The position numbers and the translations under genes were made by a program. From positions 1 through 64,000 of the forward strand of contig JAGZSY010000017.1 of assembly GCA_018380885.1 (NCBI GenBank): a stretch of 64,000 bases of DNA, in the 5' to 3' direction. This stretch comes from Enterocloster asparagiformis. Lineage in GTDB: Bacteria > Bacillota > Clostridia > Lachnospirales > Lachnospiraceae. This document shows positions 17,807-26,564 of this stretch, piece after piece (position 1 is the first letter of the stretch; each line of letters starts with the position of its first letter). The notes under the pieces are model-generated. The model searched no databases. It was not told the origin of the DNA and saw only the letters and a list, made by a program, of their open reading frames with translations.

Positions 17807-18358
17807 ATGTATGGAAGGATTCTCACGGGAGGCGGGCGCAGCTACACCTTCCTGTCTCCCCTGTTTGCCGCCATCCGCCAGGCTCAGAAGCGGTACAACT
17901 GGCTGATTACGGACTTTGAGGGCGGCTTCCCGCTGAAGGAGCGCAGCCGCGTCAACAGCTTAAACCTCAGGGAGCGGTATGCCTGGCTGACGGGAGAAGA
18001 GTTGACGCGACTTGCAGAGCAGATGGACTTTCCGTGGAGCTGGGGCGTGTTTTCGGGCTTTGATCAGGGGGTCACGCTGGATCAGGTCCTGGAATATGAG
18101 CTGCCCTACGCGGACGGAAACCCTGGATTCTGGAAAAATCCGGTGTCTGTCCAGCATCCCCTGGCCGCGCTGGAGCTGACGGCCTGGGACAACGCCTGCG
18201 CGCTGGTGATCAGCCGGGACGAGGCGGTTTTGCGGGACTTTGCGGCGGCTTTTCCCGACAGCATCGACCTGGAGCGCCACAACGAAATGGGGCGGGAGGC
18301 CGACCAGTCGCAGGCCTATGAGGCGTGGCTGCGAAACGCCGGAAACGGCCGGCAGTGA
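17807..18358 (+). CDS. Uncharacterised 183-residue protein
   Basis: ATG 17807 follows AAAGGAGGA at an ideal distance. A longer frame reading back into the preceding gene is not needed. The protein is soluble and acidic, rich in Trp and aromatic residues (YNWLITDFEGG near 29, FPWSWGVFSGF near 77), with no catalytic motif that I recognise. It resembles small Firmicute proteins that read an input and return a local property, but I cannot name a family. It stands between a terminator and the MerR promoter, so it is a single-gene unit. Confidence 0.75.
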   Translation: MYGRILTGGGRSYTFLSPLFAAIRQAQKRYNWLITDFEGGFPLKERSRVNSLNLRERYAWLTGEELTRLAEQMDFPWSWGVFSGFDQGVTLDQVLEYELPYADGNPGFWKNPVSVQHPLAALELTAWDNACALVISRDEAVLRDFAAAFPDSIDLERHNEMGREADQSQAYEAWLRNAGNGRQ

Positions 18359-18385
18359 GCCGGACAGGAAACGGCTGAAAAAGGG

Positions 18386-18416
18386 TTGACCCTGACGCAG
18401 CGTCATGGATTATAGT
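18386..18416 (+). promoter_or_regulatory. MerR-type promoter with 19-bp spacer and operator
   Basis: TTGACC (18386-18391) and TATAGT (18411-18416) are 19 bp apart. The spacer is centred on a perfect dyad, TGACGC-A-GCGTCA (18393-18405). This is the standard layout in which a MerR-family protein twists an over-long spacer to switch the promoter on. Confidence 0.9.
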
Positions 18417-18444
18417 GGAGCTATCAAACGCGGGAGGCGAGAAA

Positions 18445-19296
18445 ATGAAAACAGTTAAAGAAGTTTCAGAACTGACCGGGGTCAGCGCGCGCGCACTCCA
18501 CTGGTACGACAGGATCGGGCTGCTGAAGCCCACGGCGCACAGCGGGGCGGGATACCGGCTCTACGACGACGAGGCGCTGGAAACGCTGCGGCAGATCCTG
18601 TATTTTAGGGAATTCGGCCTGCCCCTCGGCGAGATCAAGGCGATCCTGGAAAGCCCGGACTATGACCGCAGGACGGCCTTAAAGCAGCAGAAGCGGCTGC
18701 TGGAGTTGAAGAAAATGCGCCTGGAGCGGATGATCTCGGGCCTCGAGGGCATTCTTGGCGGGGATGACCAGCTGGACTTTACAGTGTTCGACCAGTCGGA
18801 GATCGAGGGCATTTTACAGAATCTGGTTTCTCATTTAGATGAGGAGCAGCGCGGCAGGGTAAAGGCCCGCTACGGCAGCCTGGAGGCATACAGGGAAATG
18901 GGGCGGAAGAATTTTGACCTGCCTGAGAACCGCCGGTTCCTGCAAAAGATGATGGAATGGTACGGCAGCAAGGAGCGCGTCCTGGAGCGGATGTACGAGA
19001 CGCCGGACCCGGAGCGGATGATGGAGAGCGCCGGGAGAATCCTGGACATGTACGAAAAACTGAACGTACTGCGGCTGCAAAGCTGCGCCGCGGCTTCCGG
19101 CCCGGTCCGTCAGGCCATGGGAGAGCTGGAGGCGGTGCTGCTCGAAAACTCGGGAATGGAAAATGTGAGGCCGCTTCTGTTGGAGATGGCGGACGGACTT
19201 TTGCAGGGCGGGGAGCCGGTGCGCAAGATGGATGAGAGGTACGGCGTGGGCTGGAGCGAATTTTTCGTGCAGGCGGTGATCGGGCACTGCAAATGA
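18445..19296 (+). CDS. MerR-family regulator with TipAS-like effector domain
   Basis: This 283-residue protein has an N-terminal MerR winged helix (VKEVSELTGVSARALHWYDR, residues 4-23), a coiled-coil dimer helix (about 75-115), and a helical C-terminal domain (about 140-283). The C-terminal domain has the look of TipAS, which in TipA and Mta binds antibiotics or other bulky ligands. ATG 18445 follows GGGAGG; the frame extends upstream to 18415 but that would overlap the -10 box. The gene sits directly behind its own 19-bp-spacer promoter, so autoactivation is likely. Confidence 0.9.
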   Translation: MKTVKEVSELTGVSARALHWYDRIGLLKPTAHSGAGYRLYDDEALETLRQILYFREFGLPLGEIKAILESPDYDRRTALKQQKRLLELKKMRLERMISGLEGILGGDDQLDFTVFDQSEIEGILQNLVSHLDEEQRGRVKARYGSLEAYREMGRKNFDLPENRRFLQKMMEWYGSKERVLERMYETPDPERMMESAGRILDMYEKLNVLRLQSCAAASGPVRQAMGELEAVLLENSGMENVRPLLLEMADGLLQGGEPVRKMDERYGVGWSEFFVQAVIGHCK

Positions 19297-19471
19297 CGGA
19301 GGAAAACGGGATCCGCGGGGACGAGGGCGCGCCCTGTGCGGATGAATTTTTTTCAAATACGGGTAAATGGTTGTGTTCTCCGGGGCATATGGGATAAAAT
19401 GGAGGGTAAGAGCAGAAAATTCCCCCGGCAATCCTCGGGGCAAAAGAGCGAGAAACGAGATGGAGGCGGCT

Positions 19472-22400
19472 ATGCGGCAGGACGTACTGAACCTTTTTTC
19501 ACCCGCTACGGCGGAGTGGTTTACCAATACATTCGGGGAGCCCACGGATGTGCAGAAAGCGGCCTGGCCCGCCATCGCGGCGGGTAAACCGGCGCTGGTC
19601 AGCGCGCCCACTGGAACCGGCAAAACCCTGTCCGCGTTCCTGATTTTTATCGACCAATTAAACGCAATGGCCAGGGCGGGGGAGTTGAGGGAGGAGCTGT
19701 ACCTGATCTACATTTCCCCCTTAAAATCCCTGGCCGGGGATATCAGGGAGAACCTGCGCAGGCCCCTTTTGGGCATTCCACGGGAGGAAGGGCTGGAGGA
19801 GATTCGGGTCGATATCCGCACCGGGGATACGCCTCAGAAGGACCGGCAGCGCATGGTCCGGCATCCGCCCCATATACTGATCACCACGCCGGAGTCCCTG
19901 TTCCTGATGCTGACCTCCGGCACCGGGCGGTCGGTGTTGAAAACGGCCCGGGCGCTGATCATCGACGAGCTTCATGCCCTCATCGACACCAAGCGGGGAG
20001 CCCATCTGATGCTCTCCGCGGCCAGGCTGGATCAGCTCTGCGGGAGAAAATTGCAGCGCGTCGGGCTTTCGGCCACCATTGAACCCCTGGAGCTGGCGGC
20101 CGGCTATTTGTCGCCGGAGCCGGTACAGATTTGCGCTCCGCCCATGAAAAAGCAGGTCAGGATTCAGGTGATCGGCACCGCGCCTGCGGTGGGGCGGAGG
20201 AAGGATCCGGTTTGGGAAGAATTGGGAATGGCCGTATACAGGCAGTGTTTGGAGTGCCGCAGCGTGATCGCGTTTTCCGAAGGGCGCCGGTATGCGGAAA
20301 AGCTGGCCTACTATGTGAACCTGCTGGGAGGCGACGGGTTCGCCCGGGTCCACCACGGAAGCCTGTCCAGGGAACAGCGGGCGGATGCGGAGCAGGACCT
20401 GCGGGAGGGGCGTCTGCGCCTGTTGTGCGCCACATCCTCCATGGAGCTGGGCATCGATGTGGGCGACGTGGAGCGTGTGCTGCAGGTGGGCTGCCCGCGG
20501 ACCATCTCCAGCACCATGCAGCGCCTGGGCCGGGCCGGACACAATCCCGGGCGTATCAGCCAGATGTTCATGTACCCGCGCACCGCTTCGGAGAGCGTGT
20601 ACTGCGGCATGACGGCCGAGGTGGCCAGGCAGGGCGGCGTGGAGCAGGCCCGGCCCCCCAGAATGTGCCTGGACGTGCTGGCCCAGCACCTGGTTTCCAT
20701 GGCCGCTGGCGGCAGCTACACTGTGGACGACGTGATGGAAATCCTGAAGCGGACCTACTCCTTCCGGGACGTGACCAGGGAGGACGTGGGGCAGGTCCTG
20801 GGCATGCTGGCGGGAGACTACGAGCACAACCGTGAGATTCCCGTGCGGCCCCGGATTCTGTACGACAGGATCCACGGCGTGGCGGCGGGGGACAACTACA
20901 GCCGCATGCTGGCCACGGCCGCAGGCGGAACTATACCGGACAAGGGGCTTTACGTGGCGAAAACCGAGGACGGGGTCACGCTGGGGGAGCTGGATGAGGA
21001 ATTTGTCTACGAATCCCAGATCGGGGACAAGTTCATGCTGGGGTCCTTTGGCTGGCGGATCGTGCGCCAGGACAAGGATTCGGTGATCGTCACCCAGGCA
21101 CCGGCGGAGGGGGCCAGGCTGCCCTTCTGGAAGGGGGAGATAAAGGGCCGTTCCCTGCGGACCAGCCAGGCCTTCGGACATATCATGGGGGAGCTGGAGC
21201 GGGCGGAAGCGGAAGGGGCCCTGCAGGAACGTCTGGCAGACCTGGGGCTGGACGAGGCCGCCGCAGAGCACGCCGCCGGCTTTATCAGGCGGCAGATTCA
21301 GGCGGTGGGCGGGCTGCCCGACCACAGGACCATCATTGTGGAGCATTTTAAGGACAGCACGGGCAGCCACCAGGTGATGGTGCACGCCCTGTTCGGGCGC
21401 AGGGTCAACGCGCCTCTGGCGCTGCTTGTGCAGCGGGCGGCCGTGAAGCTCACCGGCATGGAGGCCGGCTGCGTGGACGAGGAGGAGGGATTTTTACTGT
21501 ACCCCTACGGCAGGGAGCCGCTGCCCGAGGGCCTTTTATATCAGATCGACCCGGAGCGGGTGCGCCCGGTGCTGGAGGCGGTCCTGCCGGAAACGCCTCT
21601 GTTTGCCATGAACTTCCGCTACAACGCGGCCCGTTCCCTGATGATGGGGATGCGCCACGCGGGCCGTCAGCCCCTGTGGATGCAGCGGCTGCGGAGCGCG
21701 GAGATGCTCAGCTCCCTGATCGGGGAGCCGGACCACCCGCTGATCCGGGAGACTAAGCGCGAATGCCTGGAGGATCAGTGGGATATCGACAGCGTGATCA
21801 GGATTCTGAACGATATCCGGGCCGGTTTGATCGCCGTGCGGGAGGTGCATGTGGACGTCCCCTCGCCCATGTCCCTGCCCTTCCAGTGGCAGGTGGAGAC
21901 GGCGGAGATGTACCAGTATTCCCCCACCACATCAAACGTGCGCCGGGCCGTGGGCGAGGAGCTGAGACAGGCGGAGCTTGTCAGGCCGTCCGCCGAGGAA
22001 TTATCCAAAAAGTGGGAACGAAAAAAGCTGCCCGAGAATGAGGACCAGCTCCACGCGCTTCTGATGATGGAGGGGGACCTGGCCGCCGGGGAGCTGGAGG
22101 TTCCGGCGCAGTGGCTGGACGGCCTGGCAAGGCGCGGCCTGGCCCTCTATCTGGAGCCCGGCCTCTGGGTGGCTGCGGAGCAGCGGGAGGAGTACCAGCG
22201 GGCGCTGGCCCAGGGCGACGAGGAGGCGGGGCGGCACATTGTGCGCAGGATGCTCTACTACCGGGGCGGGCAGACCGCGGGGGCGGTCAGGGAGCGGTAT
22301 TTCCTGCCCGACGGCCTGGCGGAGAAGCTTTTGGCAGCGCTGTGCGCCTCGGGGCACGCGGTGGAGGACGGGGGCGTTTTTTACCACGGAAAGCGCTACG

Positions 22401-23779
22401 AGCGGGCCAGGCAGGGGTATATCCGCAGCCTGCGCATGGAGACCAGCACCCAGCCGCCGGAGCGCTACGCCGCGCTGGCGGCCGGCGCAGCCGTGGGCGG
22501 CGGACCGCCCCAGGAGCAGTTAAAGCAGGCCGTCGCCCGGTACTGCGGCCGCGTGTTCCCGGTGAAATTCTGGGAAAATGTGCTGTTCCCCAGGCGGGTT
22601 AAGCGCTACAGCGGGGCCATGCTGGATAAGCTGCTGGCGGAGGGGGATTACTTTTGGCGCATGACGCCGGACGGCAGTCTGTGCTTTTGCAGGTATGAGG
22701 ATATTGACTGGGAAGCGCCGCTGCCGGAAGCCGCCCGGAGCCTGGAGGGCGACGAAGCGCTCATGTACCGGGAGCTGTCCCGCAGAGGGGCCAGCTTCCT
22801 CAAATTCCTGTCCGGCGTTCCACGGGAGGACAGCGCCCAGGAGGTGCTGCTGCGCCTGGCCGAAAAGGGGTTGGTCTGCGCCGACAGCTTTGTGCCGGTG
22901 CGCCAGTGGCAGAACCGGGAGAAGGTCAAAAAGGCCACTGCCAGGCAGCGGGTGAACGCCAGGGTGATGGCGCTCTCCGCCGGGCGGTGGGACGTGGTGC
23001 GGCCGGTGAAGCGCTGGAGTGAGGAGGAATGGATAGAAGCGTTCTTCTCGGAAAATAGGCTGCTGTGCAGGGAGACGTTCCGCAAATCCCTGGCTGAGGC
23101 CGGCGGATCGCCGTACCTGGGGGACGGCGCGGACGGGGAACGGGGGGAACGCGGCGCGGGGCGGGAAAACGCGCCGGGCGCAGCGGGCCGGCCGGAATCC
23201 CCCGGTCTTTTGGGAGCGGCCGGAGATCGGGACCGGATGGGAGCGCCCGGTTTCCCGGCGGCCGGCCGGAGGGACGGGGCGGAGCCGTTTAGCTGGCGCA
23301 AGGCGCTGGAACTGCTGCGGATTTGGGAGTATACCGGGCGCATCCGGAGGGGATATTTCGTGTCCGGACTGTCCGGCGCCCAGTTTATCCGCAGGGAAGA
23401 GTACGACGGCATAACCGCGGCCCTGAAGGACCCGGCCAAGCAGCTTCTGTGGCTGAACGCAGCCGATCCGGATGTTTTGTGGGGAAAGGCGCTGGAGCTG
23501 CCCGCGGGGAGCGGCTTTACGGCGCTGCCCACAACGGCGGTGGCCTTAAATTGCGGCCGGCTGGCCGCGGTGATGGAGCGCAAGGGAAAGCTTCTGCGGG
23601 TGTACGAGCCCGACAGCCTGGAGGAGGTTTTGGCAGAGTTTGTGCGGGATTACCGCCAGAGCGCGATTTTTGCGGACCAGAAGCGGATCACGGTGAAGGA
23701 ATACCCGCCGGAGGCGTCGGAGGCGCTGCGGAGGGCTGGATTTATGCAGGAGATGGGGGATTTTGTGCTGTACCGGTAG
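19472..23779 (+). CDS. Large ATP-dependent helicase of the Lhr family
   Basis: This protein of about 1435 residues is the size of full-length Lhr helicases. Walker A SAPTGTGKT (about residue 43) and the DELHALIDTKRG motif (about 165), a hallmark of the Lhr group, are clear. Motif V-VI (SSMELGIDVGDV, QRLGRAGH) and a long winged-helix and Lhr-specific C-terminal region follow. Near residues 1210-1275 a Gly/Arg/Ala-rich stretch of low complexity interrupts the C-terminal region. The frame opens well upstream, but ATG 19472 is the one placed after GGAGG (five bases). Lhr helicases act in DNA repair, including crosslink damage in mycobacteria. Confidence 0.9.
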   Translation: MRQDVLNLFSPATAEWFTNTFGEPTDVQKAAWPAIAAGKPALVSAPTGTGKTLSAFLIFIDQLNAMARAGELREELYLIYISPLKSLAGDIRENLRRPLLGIPREEGLEEIRVDIRTGDTPQKDRQRMVRHPPHILITTPESLFLMLTSGTGRSVLKTARALIIDELHALIDTKRGAHLMLSAARLDQLCGRKLQRVGLSATIEPLELAAGYLSPEPVQICAPPMKKQVRIQVIGTAPAVGRRKDPVWEELGMAVYRQCLECRSVIAFSEGRRYAEKLAYYVNLLGGDGFARVHHGSLSREQRADAEQDLREGRLRLLCATSSMELGIDVGDVERVLQVGCPRTISSTMQRLGRAGHNPGRISQMFMYPRTASESVYCGMTAEVARQGGVEQARPPRMCLDVLAQHLVSMAAGGSYTVDDVMEILKRTYSFRDVTREDVGQVLGMLAGDYEHNREIPVRPRILYDRIHGVAAGDNYSRMLATAAGGTIPDKGLYVAKTEDGVTLGELDEEFVYESQIGDKFMLGSFGWRIVRQDKDSVIVTQAPAEGARLPFWKGEIKGRSLRTSQAFGHIMGELERAEAEGALQERLADLGLDEAAAEHAAGFIRRQIQAVGGLPDHRTIIVEHFKDSTGSHQVMVHALFGRRVNAPLALLVQRAAVKLTGMEAGCVDEEEGFLLYPYGREPLPEGLLYQIDPERVRPVLEAVLPETPLFAMNFRYNAARSLMMGMRHAGRQPLWMQRLRSAEMLSSLIGEPDHPLIRETKRECLEDQWDIDSVIRILNDIRAGLIAVREVHVDVPSPMSLPFQWQVETAEMYQYSPTTSNVRRAVGEELRQAELVRPSAEELSKKWERKKLPENEDQLHALLMMEGDLAAGELEVPAQWLDGLARRGLALYLEPGLWVAAEQREEYQRALAQGDEEAGRHIVRRMLYYRGGQTAGAVRERYFLPDGLAEKLLAALCASGHAVEDGGVFYHGKRYERARQGYIRSLRMETSTQPPERYAALAAGAAVGGGPPQEQLKQAVARYCGRVFPVKFWENVLFPRRVKRYSGAMLDKLLAEGDYFWRMTPDGSLCFCRYEDIDWEAPLPEAARSLEGDEALMYRELSRRGASFLKFLSGVPREDSAQEVLLRLAEKGLVCADSFVPVRQWQNREKVKKATARQRVNARVMALSAGRWDVVRPVKRWSEEEWIEAFFSENRLLCRETFRKSLAEAGGSPYLGDGADGERGERGAGRENAPGAAGRPESPGLLGAAGDRDRMGAPGFPAAGRRDGAEPFSWRKALELLRIWEYTGRIRRGYFVSGLSGAQFIRREEYDGITAALKDPAKQLLWLNAADPDVLWGKALELPAGSGFTALPTTAVALNCGRLAAVMERKGKLLRVYEPDSLEEVLAEFVRDYRQSAIFADQKRITVKEYPPEASEALRRAGFMQEMGDFVLYR

Positions 23780-23780
23780 A

Positions 23781-23818
23781 GGGCGGGCAGGCGTGGGAGA
23801 AAGCGCTCCTGCCCGCCC
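23781..23818 (+). terminator. Hairpin after the Lhr gene
   Basis: GGGCGGGCAGG (23781-23791) pairs perfectly with CCTGCCCGCCC (23808-23818). No T-run follows, so it may be a weak terminator or only an mRNA end protector. Confidence 0.45.
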
Positions 23819-23928
23819 ACTGTCAAACCGCAGTGAACATTTTCGCGCGCAATTCCCTTGCGGCTCGATAAATATGGAAAAAAGAGGAAACATACAGAGG
23901 CATTTGACGGGAACGAGGAGGACGGGAG

Positions 23929-24717
23929 ATGGAGTACAGGGCGCGTTATACGGACAGCCGCCGGGACTGCCGGGTGGTGATCCAAAGCCGGGCGCTGGAG
24001 TGGGGCGGCTGCGGGCTGCGCATGACAGTGGACGGAGTCAGCTTTGTGGGCGGAAATTTATGCGATTTTGAGCTGGAGGACGAGGGGCAGGCCATGGAGG
24101 CGGCAGGGAAATTCCAACTGCTGAAATGGGGCGGCTACATCGGCTGCGGCGACAGGCTGCTGCCCTACAGCTACTCGCTGCAGCGGTACGGCCTGGAGGT
24201 GGAGATTCCGGTGGAGGCTGTCCGGCGCGGGGACGGGGAAACGCTGCCCGGCGTGGTCAGGCTGGCTTACCATATGGAGGAATGCGATCGGACCAAGGCC
24301 CGCTGCCGGTACCGCTGCGGCGATCAGACCGTTTACCCGGATGATACGGTCTGCACGGAGTTCAGCCTGCAGGTGGACAAAAGGCGTTTTGCCGCGGACC
24401 GCCCCACCACGTACTTCGAGCAGGCGCTGCTGCAAATCTGCGAGAAATGCGGGGACGAGTACCTGCTAAAGTGCTGCTTTACCTGCCAGTACTCCGACTA
24501 TTCGCCCTACGGCTGCGATGACTTCGGCAGCATGCTCTGCTACCGGAAGCACAAGGCGGTTTATCTGACTGTCAACGACAAGGACGGGTACTTTGAGAAG
24601 CTGGAAGGCCTGGACTACGAGATTCGCCAGGAGACAAATCTGTGTGGGGAGTTTGAGGAGCGGACGCGGTGCGAGGGGTACCGGGGGGCGGTGGACGGAA
24701 AATATATCAGGAGGTGA
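23929..24717 (+). CDS. Cys-rich uncharacterised protein (perhaps DUF6304-like)
   Basis: A soluble protein of 262 residues, rich in Cys in its second half (CEKCGDEYLLKCCFTC, then a PYGCDDFG segment). Cys pairs could bind a metal, but the spacing does not match a zinc finger I know. The tail resembles Firmicute proteins annotated as DUF6304; this is from memory and unsure. GGAGATGG at the ATG serves the start. The stop overlaps the AGGAGG site of the next small gene, which suggests co-translation with the PC4-like protein. Confidence 0.7.
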   Translation: MEYRARYTDSRRDCRVVIQSRALEWGGCGLRMTVDGVSFVGGNLCDFELEDEGQAMEAAGKFQLLKWGGYIGCGDRLLPYSYSLQRYGLEVEIPVEAVRRGDGETLPGVVRLAYHMEECDRTKARCRYRCGDQTVYPDDTVCTEFSLQVDKRRFAADRPTTYFEQALLQICEKCGDEYLLKCCFTCQYSDYSPYGCDDFGSMLCYRKHKAVYLTVNDKDGYFEKLEGLDYEIRQETNLCGEFEERTRCEGYRGAVDGKYIRR

Positions 24718-24726
24718 GAGGGGAAG

Positions 24727-24942
24727 GTGACATATGAAATCTATCGGCATATCGGAGATATTTCCAAGCCGAACAACGGGTGGACGAAGGAATTGAACTA
24801 CATCAGCTGGGACAGCCGGGAGCCGGTCTACGACCTGCGCACGTGGAATGAGGATCACACAAAGATGGGGAAAGGCGTTACCATTACGGCGGGGGAGATG
24901 GTGAGGCTGAAGGAGCTGTTGGAGGGGATGAGGATGTTTTAG
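24727..24942 (+). CDS. PC4/YdbC-like single-stranded nucleic acid binding protein
   Basis: This 71-residue protein has the PC4/YdbC pattern: a beta-strand segment ELNYISWDSREPVYDLR, then W.EDH.KMGKGVTIT and a C-terminal helix. Bacterial YdbC-like proteins are small dimers that bind single-stranded DNA or RNA. The start is GTG 24727, twelve bases after AGGAGG, which itself lies in the end of the upstream gene; the nearby ATG at 24734 is out of frame. It precedes the YjdF promoter. Confidence 0.75.
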   Translation: MTYEIYRHIGDISKPNNGWTKELNYISWDSREPVYDLRTWNEDHTKMGKGVTITAGEMVRLKELLEGMRMF

Positions 24943-24955
24943 CCCAAAATACATC

Positions 24956-24984
24956 TTGTACCGGGATGATCCGTATACTATAAT
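24956..24984 (+). promoter_or_regulatory. Sigma-A promoter of the yjdF riboswitch unit
   Basis: TTGTAC (24956-24961), exactly 17 bp, consensus TATAAT (24979-24984). The transcript would start a few bases before the riboswitch. Confidence 0.85.
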
Positions 24985-25006
24985 AAATAAGAAGTATATT
25001 TAAAAT

Positions 25007-25123
25007 GACAAAGATAAAAACACAAACTGGTTGGTAGTCCGGTTGCGGCCCGATTCCTCTCAGGCCGTCAGTAACCTTCCTCCTTAGGTCGTCCGTTCTT
25101 TGTCCATTCACATTTAAGGAGGA
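25007..25123 (+). ncRNA. yjdF-motif riboswitch with built-in anti-Shine-Dalgarno
   Basis: A structured leader directly before a YjdF-family gene, the known setting of the yjdF RNA, which binds azaaromatic compounds. The closing stem is GACAAAG (25007-25013) with CTTTGTC (25098-25104). Inside are GGTT/AACC (25041-25044 with 25073-25076) and GGCC/GGCC (25047-25050 with 25063-25066). TCCTCCTTA (25078-25086) is perfectly complementary, over nine bases, to the ribosome binding site TAAGGAGGA (25115-25123). Control of translation by hiding the binding site is therefore likely. The call comes from position and recalled pattern, not a covariance search. Confidence 0.85.
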
Positions 25124-25129
25124 TATGAA

Positions 25130-25546
25130 ATGGACAAAGCAGCGGTAACATTACAGGTATTTTTCGAGGAGCCGTTCTGGGTGGGGATTTTCGAGCGGGT
25201 GAGCGCCGGCAGGCTGGAGGCGTGCAAGGTCACGTTCGGTCCGGAGCCCAGGGATTACGAGGTGCTGGAATACGTCCTCAAAGGCTACTTCGGGCTGCGG
25301 TTCAGTCCGGCTGTGGAAGCGGCTGTGAAGGACCGCCCGGCCAATCCAAAGCGGATGCAGCGGGAGGCCAGGCGGGAGATTCAAAATGCGGGGATCGGAA
25401 CAAAATCCCAGCAGGCCTTGAGCTTGCAGCATGAGCAGATGAAGGCGGAGCGTAAAACCATAAGCCGCCGGATGAGAGAGGAAGAGAGACAACGTCTGTT
25501 TGAGCTGAAGCAGCAGAAACGCAAGGAAAAGCACAGGGGCAGATGA
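25130..25546 (+). CDS. yjdF: YjdF-family (DUF2992) protein
   Basis: A 138-residue soluble protein. The first half (FFEEPFWVGIFER, residues 11-23) has the family's conserved aromatic core. The second half is a highly charged Lys/Arg/Glu helix (about 75-138), typical of YjdF. Its function is not known; the riboswitch suggests a role in coping with azaaromatic compounds. ATG 25130 lies six bases after GGAGGA; the ATG at 25125 is out of frame. A terminator follows. Confidence 0.9.
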   Translation: MDKAAVTLQVFFEEPFWVGIFERVSAGRLEACKVTFGPEPRDYEVLEYVLKGYFGLRFSPAVEAAVKDRPANPKRMQREARREIQNAGIGTKSQQALSLQHEQMKAERKTISRRMREEERQRLFELKQQKRKEKHRGR

Positions 25547-25584
25547 TCAGGCAACCGCCATGGCCCGTCCGCTTTTCAAAAGAC

Positions 25585-25614
25585 AAAAAACGTCCTGTCC
25601 GCAGGGCGTTTTTT
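25585..25614 (+). terminator. Terminator after yjdF
   Basis: AAAAAACGTCCTG (25585-25597) with CAGGGCGTTTTTT (25602-25614), 13 positions with one wobble and a 4-base loop. A-run before and T-run after mean that it could work in both directions. Confidence 0.85.
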
Positions 25615-25642
25615 GTGTCCCCGGGCGCCCGTTTAGAACCAC

Positions 25643-25669
25643 AAAAAAAACGTGCCGTTTTCAGGCACG
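25643..25669 (-). terminator. Hairpin of GTGCC-TTTTC-GGCAC type with minus-strand T-run
   Basis: CGTGCC (25651-25656) and GGCACG (25664-25669) form a stem; eight A precede it, which read as eight T on the minus strand. No minus-strand gene ends here. A very similar hairpin occurs at 57544-57572. Confidence 0.4.
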
Positions 25670-25779
25670 AGATGTTTACTACTATAGCACAAGCAGCTTT
25701 ATAAGTCTATTCTTTTTTTCATTTCCTGTTACAATAGAATCAGCGGCGCCGCAAAACTGATTTGAAGGGAGAAATTGAT

Positions 25780-26493
25780 ATGTCGGCAGATTTTCAGAAT
25801 ATAGCGGATTACTATGACGCTATGTATGTAGATCCAAAGGAGTACGAGCAGGAGGCGGAAAAGACAGCTCAGATAATTGAATATTATAGTAAATCGGATA
25901 ATCCCCGTATATTGGATATCGCCTGCGGCACTGGGGAGCAGAGTCTGTATTTGGCGAAACATTATCAGGTAACGGGTATTGATTTGAGCCGGGAAATGCT
26001 GGATAAGGCCAGAGAGAAGGTACCGGACGTGGAATTTCTGGAAAAGGATATGCTGGATTTCAAACTGGAGCATAGGTACAGGGCGGCGGTCAATCTCTAC
26101 GGCAGCATCGGCTTTGCGGAGAATTTACAGCGCATGGAGGCGGGAATCCGCTGCGCCTGGGACTGCCTGGAGGAGGGCGGCGTGCTGATTCTGACGCCCT
26201 GGGGAACCAGGGAAACGTTTTCTGAGGGAAGCATCGCCGACTGCCGTCAGCGCAACGGCGTGAATTTCTGCCGGATGGAAACGGTCAAGCGCGCGGCAGA
26301 GGACCGCGTCCAGGTGGAGATGTTTCACCTGATCGGCCGGGGGCTGGACGTGCGGCAGTTCCACCACGTTCAGAATATCACCCTCTTTTCCGAGGCGGAA
26401 TACAGAAGCGCGCTGGAAAAGGCGGGTTTTACCATCCGCGCCCGGCTGTCGGAGCAGGAGTTTCGCATGGGCGCGTTTGTCTGCACAAAATAG
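25780..26493 (+). CDS. Class I SAM-dependent methyltransferase
   Basis: This 237-residue protein has the Rossmann-like methyltransferase core: ILDIACGTGEQSLYLA (about 44-59) is motif I, followed by VTGIDLSREMLDKA and a conserved acidic loop (EKDMLDF, about 88). The C-terminal part has the mixed sheet seen in small-molecule methyltransferases. The frame extends to a TTG at 25762, but AAGGGAG lies inside it, nine bases before ATG 25780, which I chose. The substrate cannot be inferred. It converges on the HNH nuclease gene. Confidence 0.88.
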   Translation: MSADFQNIADYYDAMYVDPKEYEQEAEKTAQIIEYYSKSDNPRILDIACGTGEQSLYLAKHYQVTGIDLSREMLDKAREKVPDVEFLEKDMLDFKLEHRYRAAVNLYGSIGFAENLQRMEAGIRCAWDCLEEGGVLILTPWGTRETFSEGSIADCRQRNGVNFCRMETVKRAAEDRVQVEMFHLIGRGLDVRQFHHVQNITLFSEAEYRSALEKAGFTIRARLSEQEFRMGAFVCTK

Positions 26494-26564
26494 GCGGAAG
26501 GGGCCTGGGGGGCGCAGCGGACGCCCCCTCCCCTGCCGAAAAGATATCCGTTTTCGGAACGTTT

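Noticed and set aside
19721..21385. Open frame of 554 codons on the minus strand
   Set aside because: It lies opposite the Lhr gene, which has all helicase motifs. The translation is His/Pro/Gln-rich with no ribosome site, as expected of a shadow in GC-rich DNA.
22648..23583. Open frame of 311 codons on the minus strand
   Set aside because: Ser/Arg/Pro-rich shadow of the Lhr C-terminal region.
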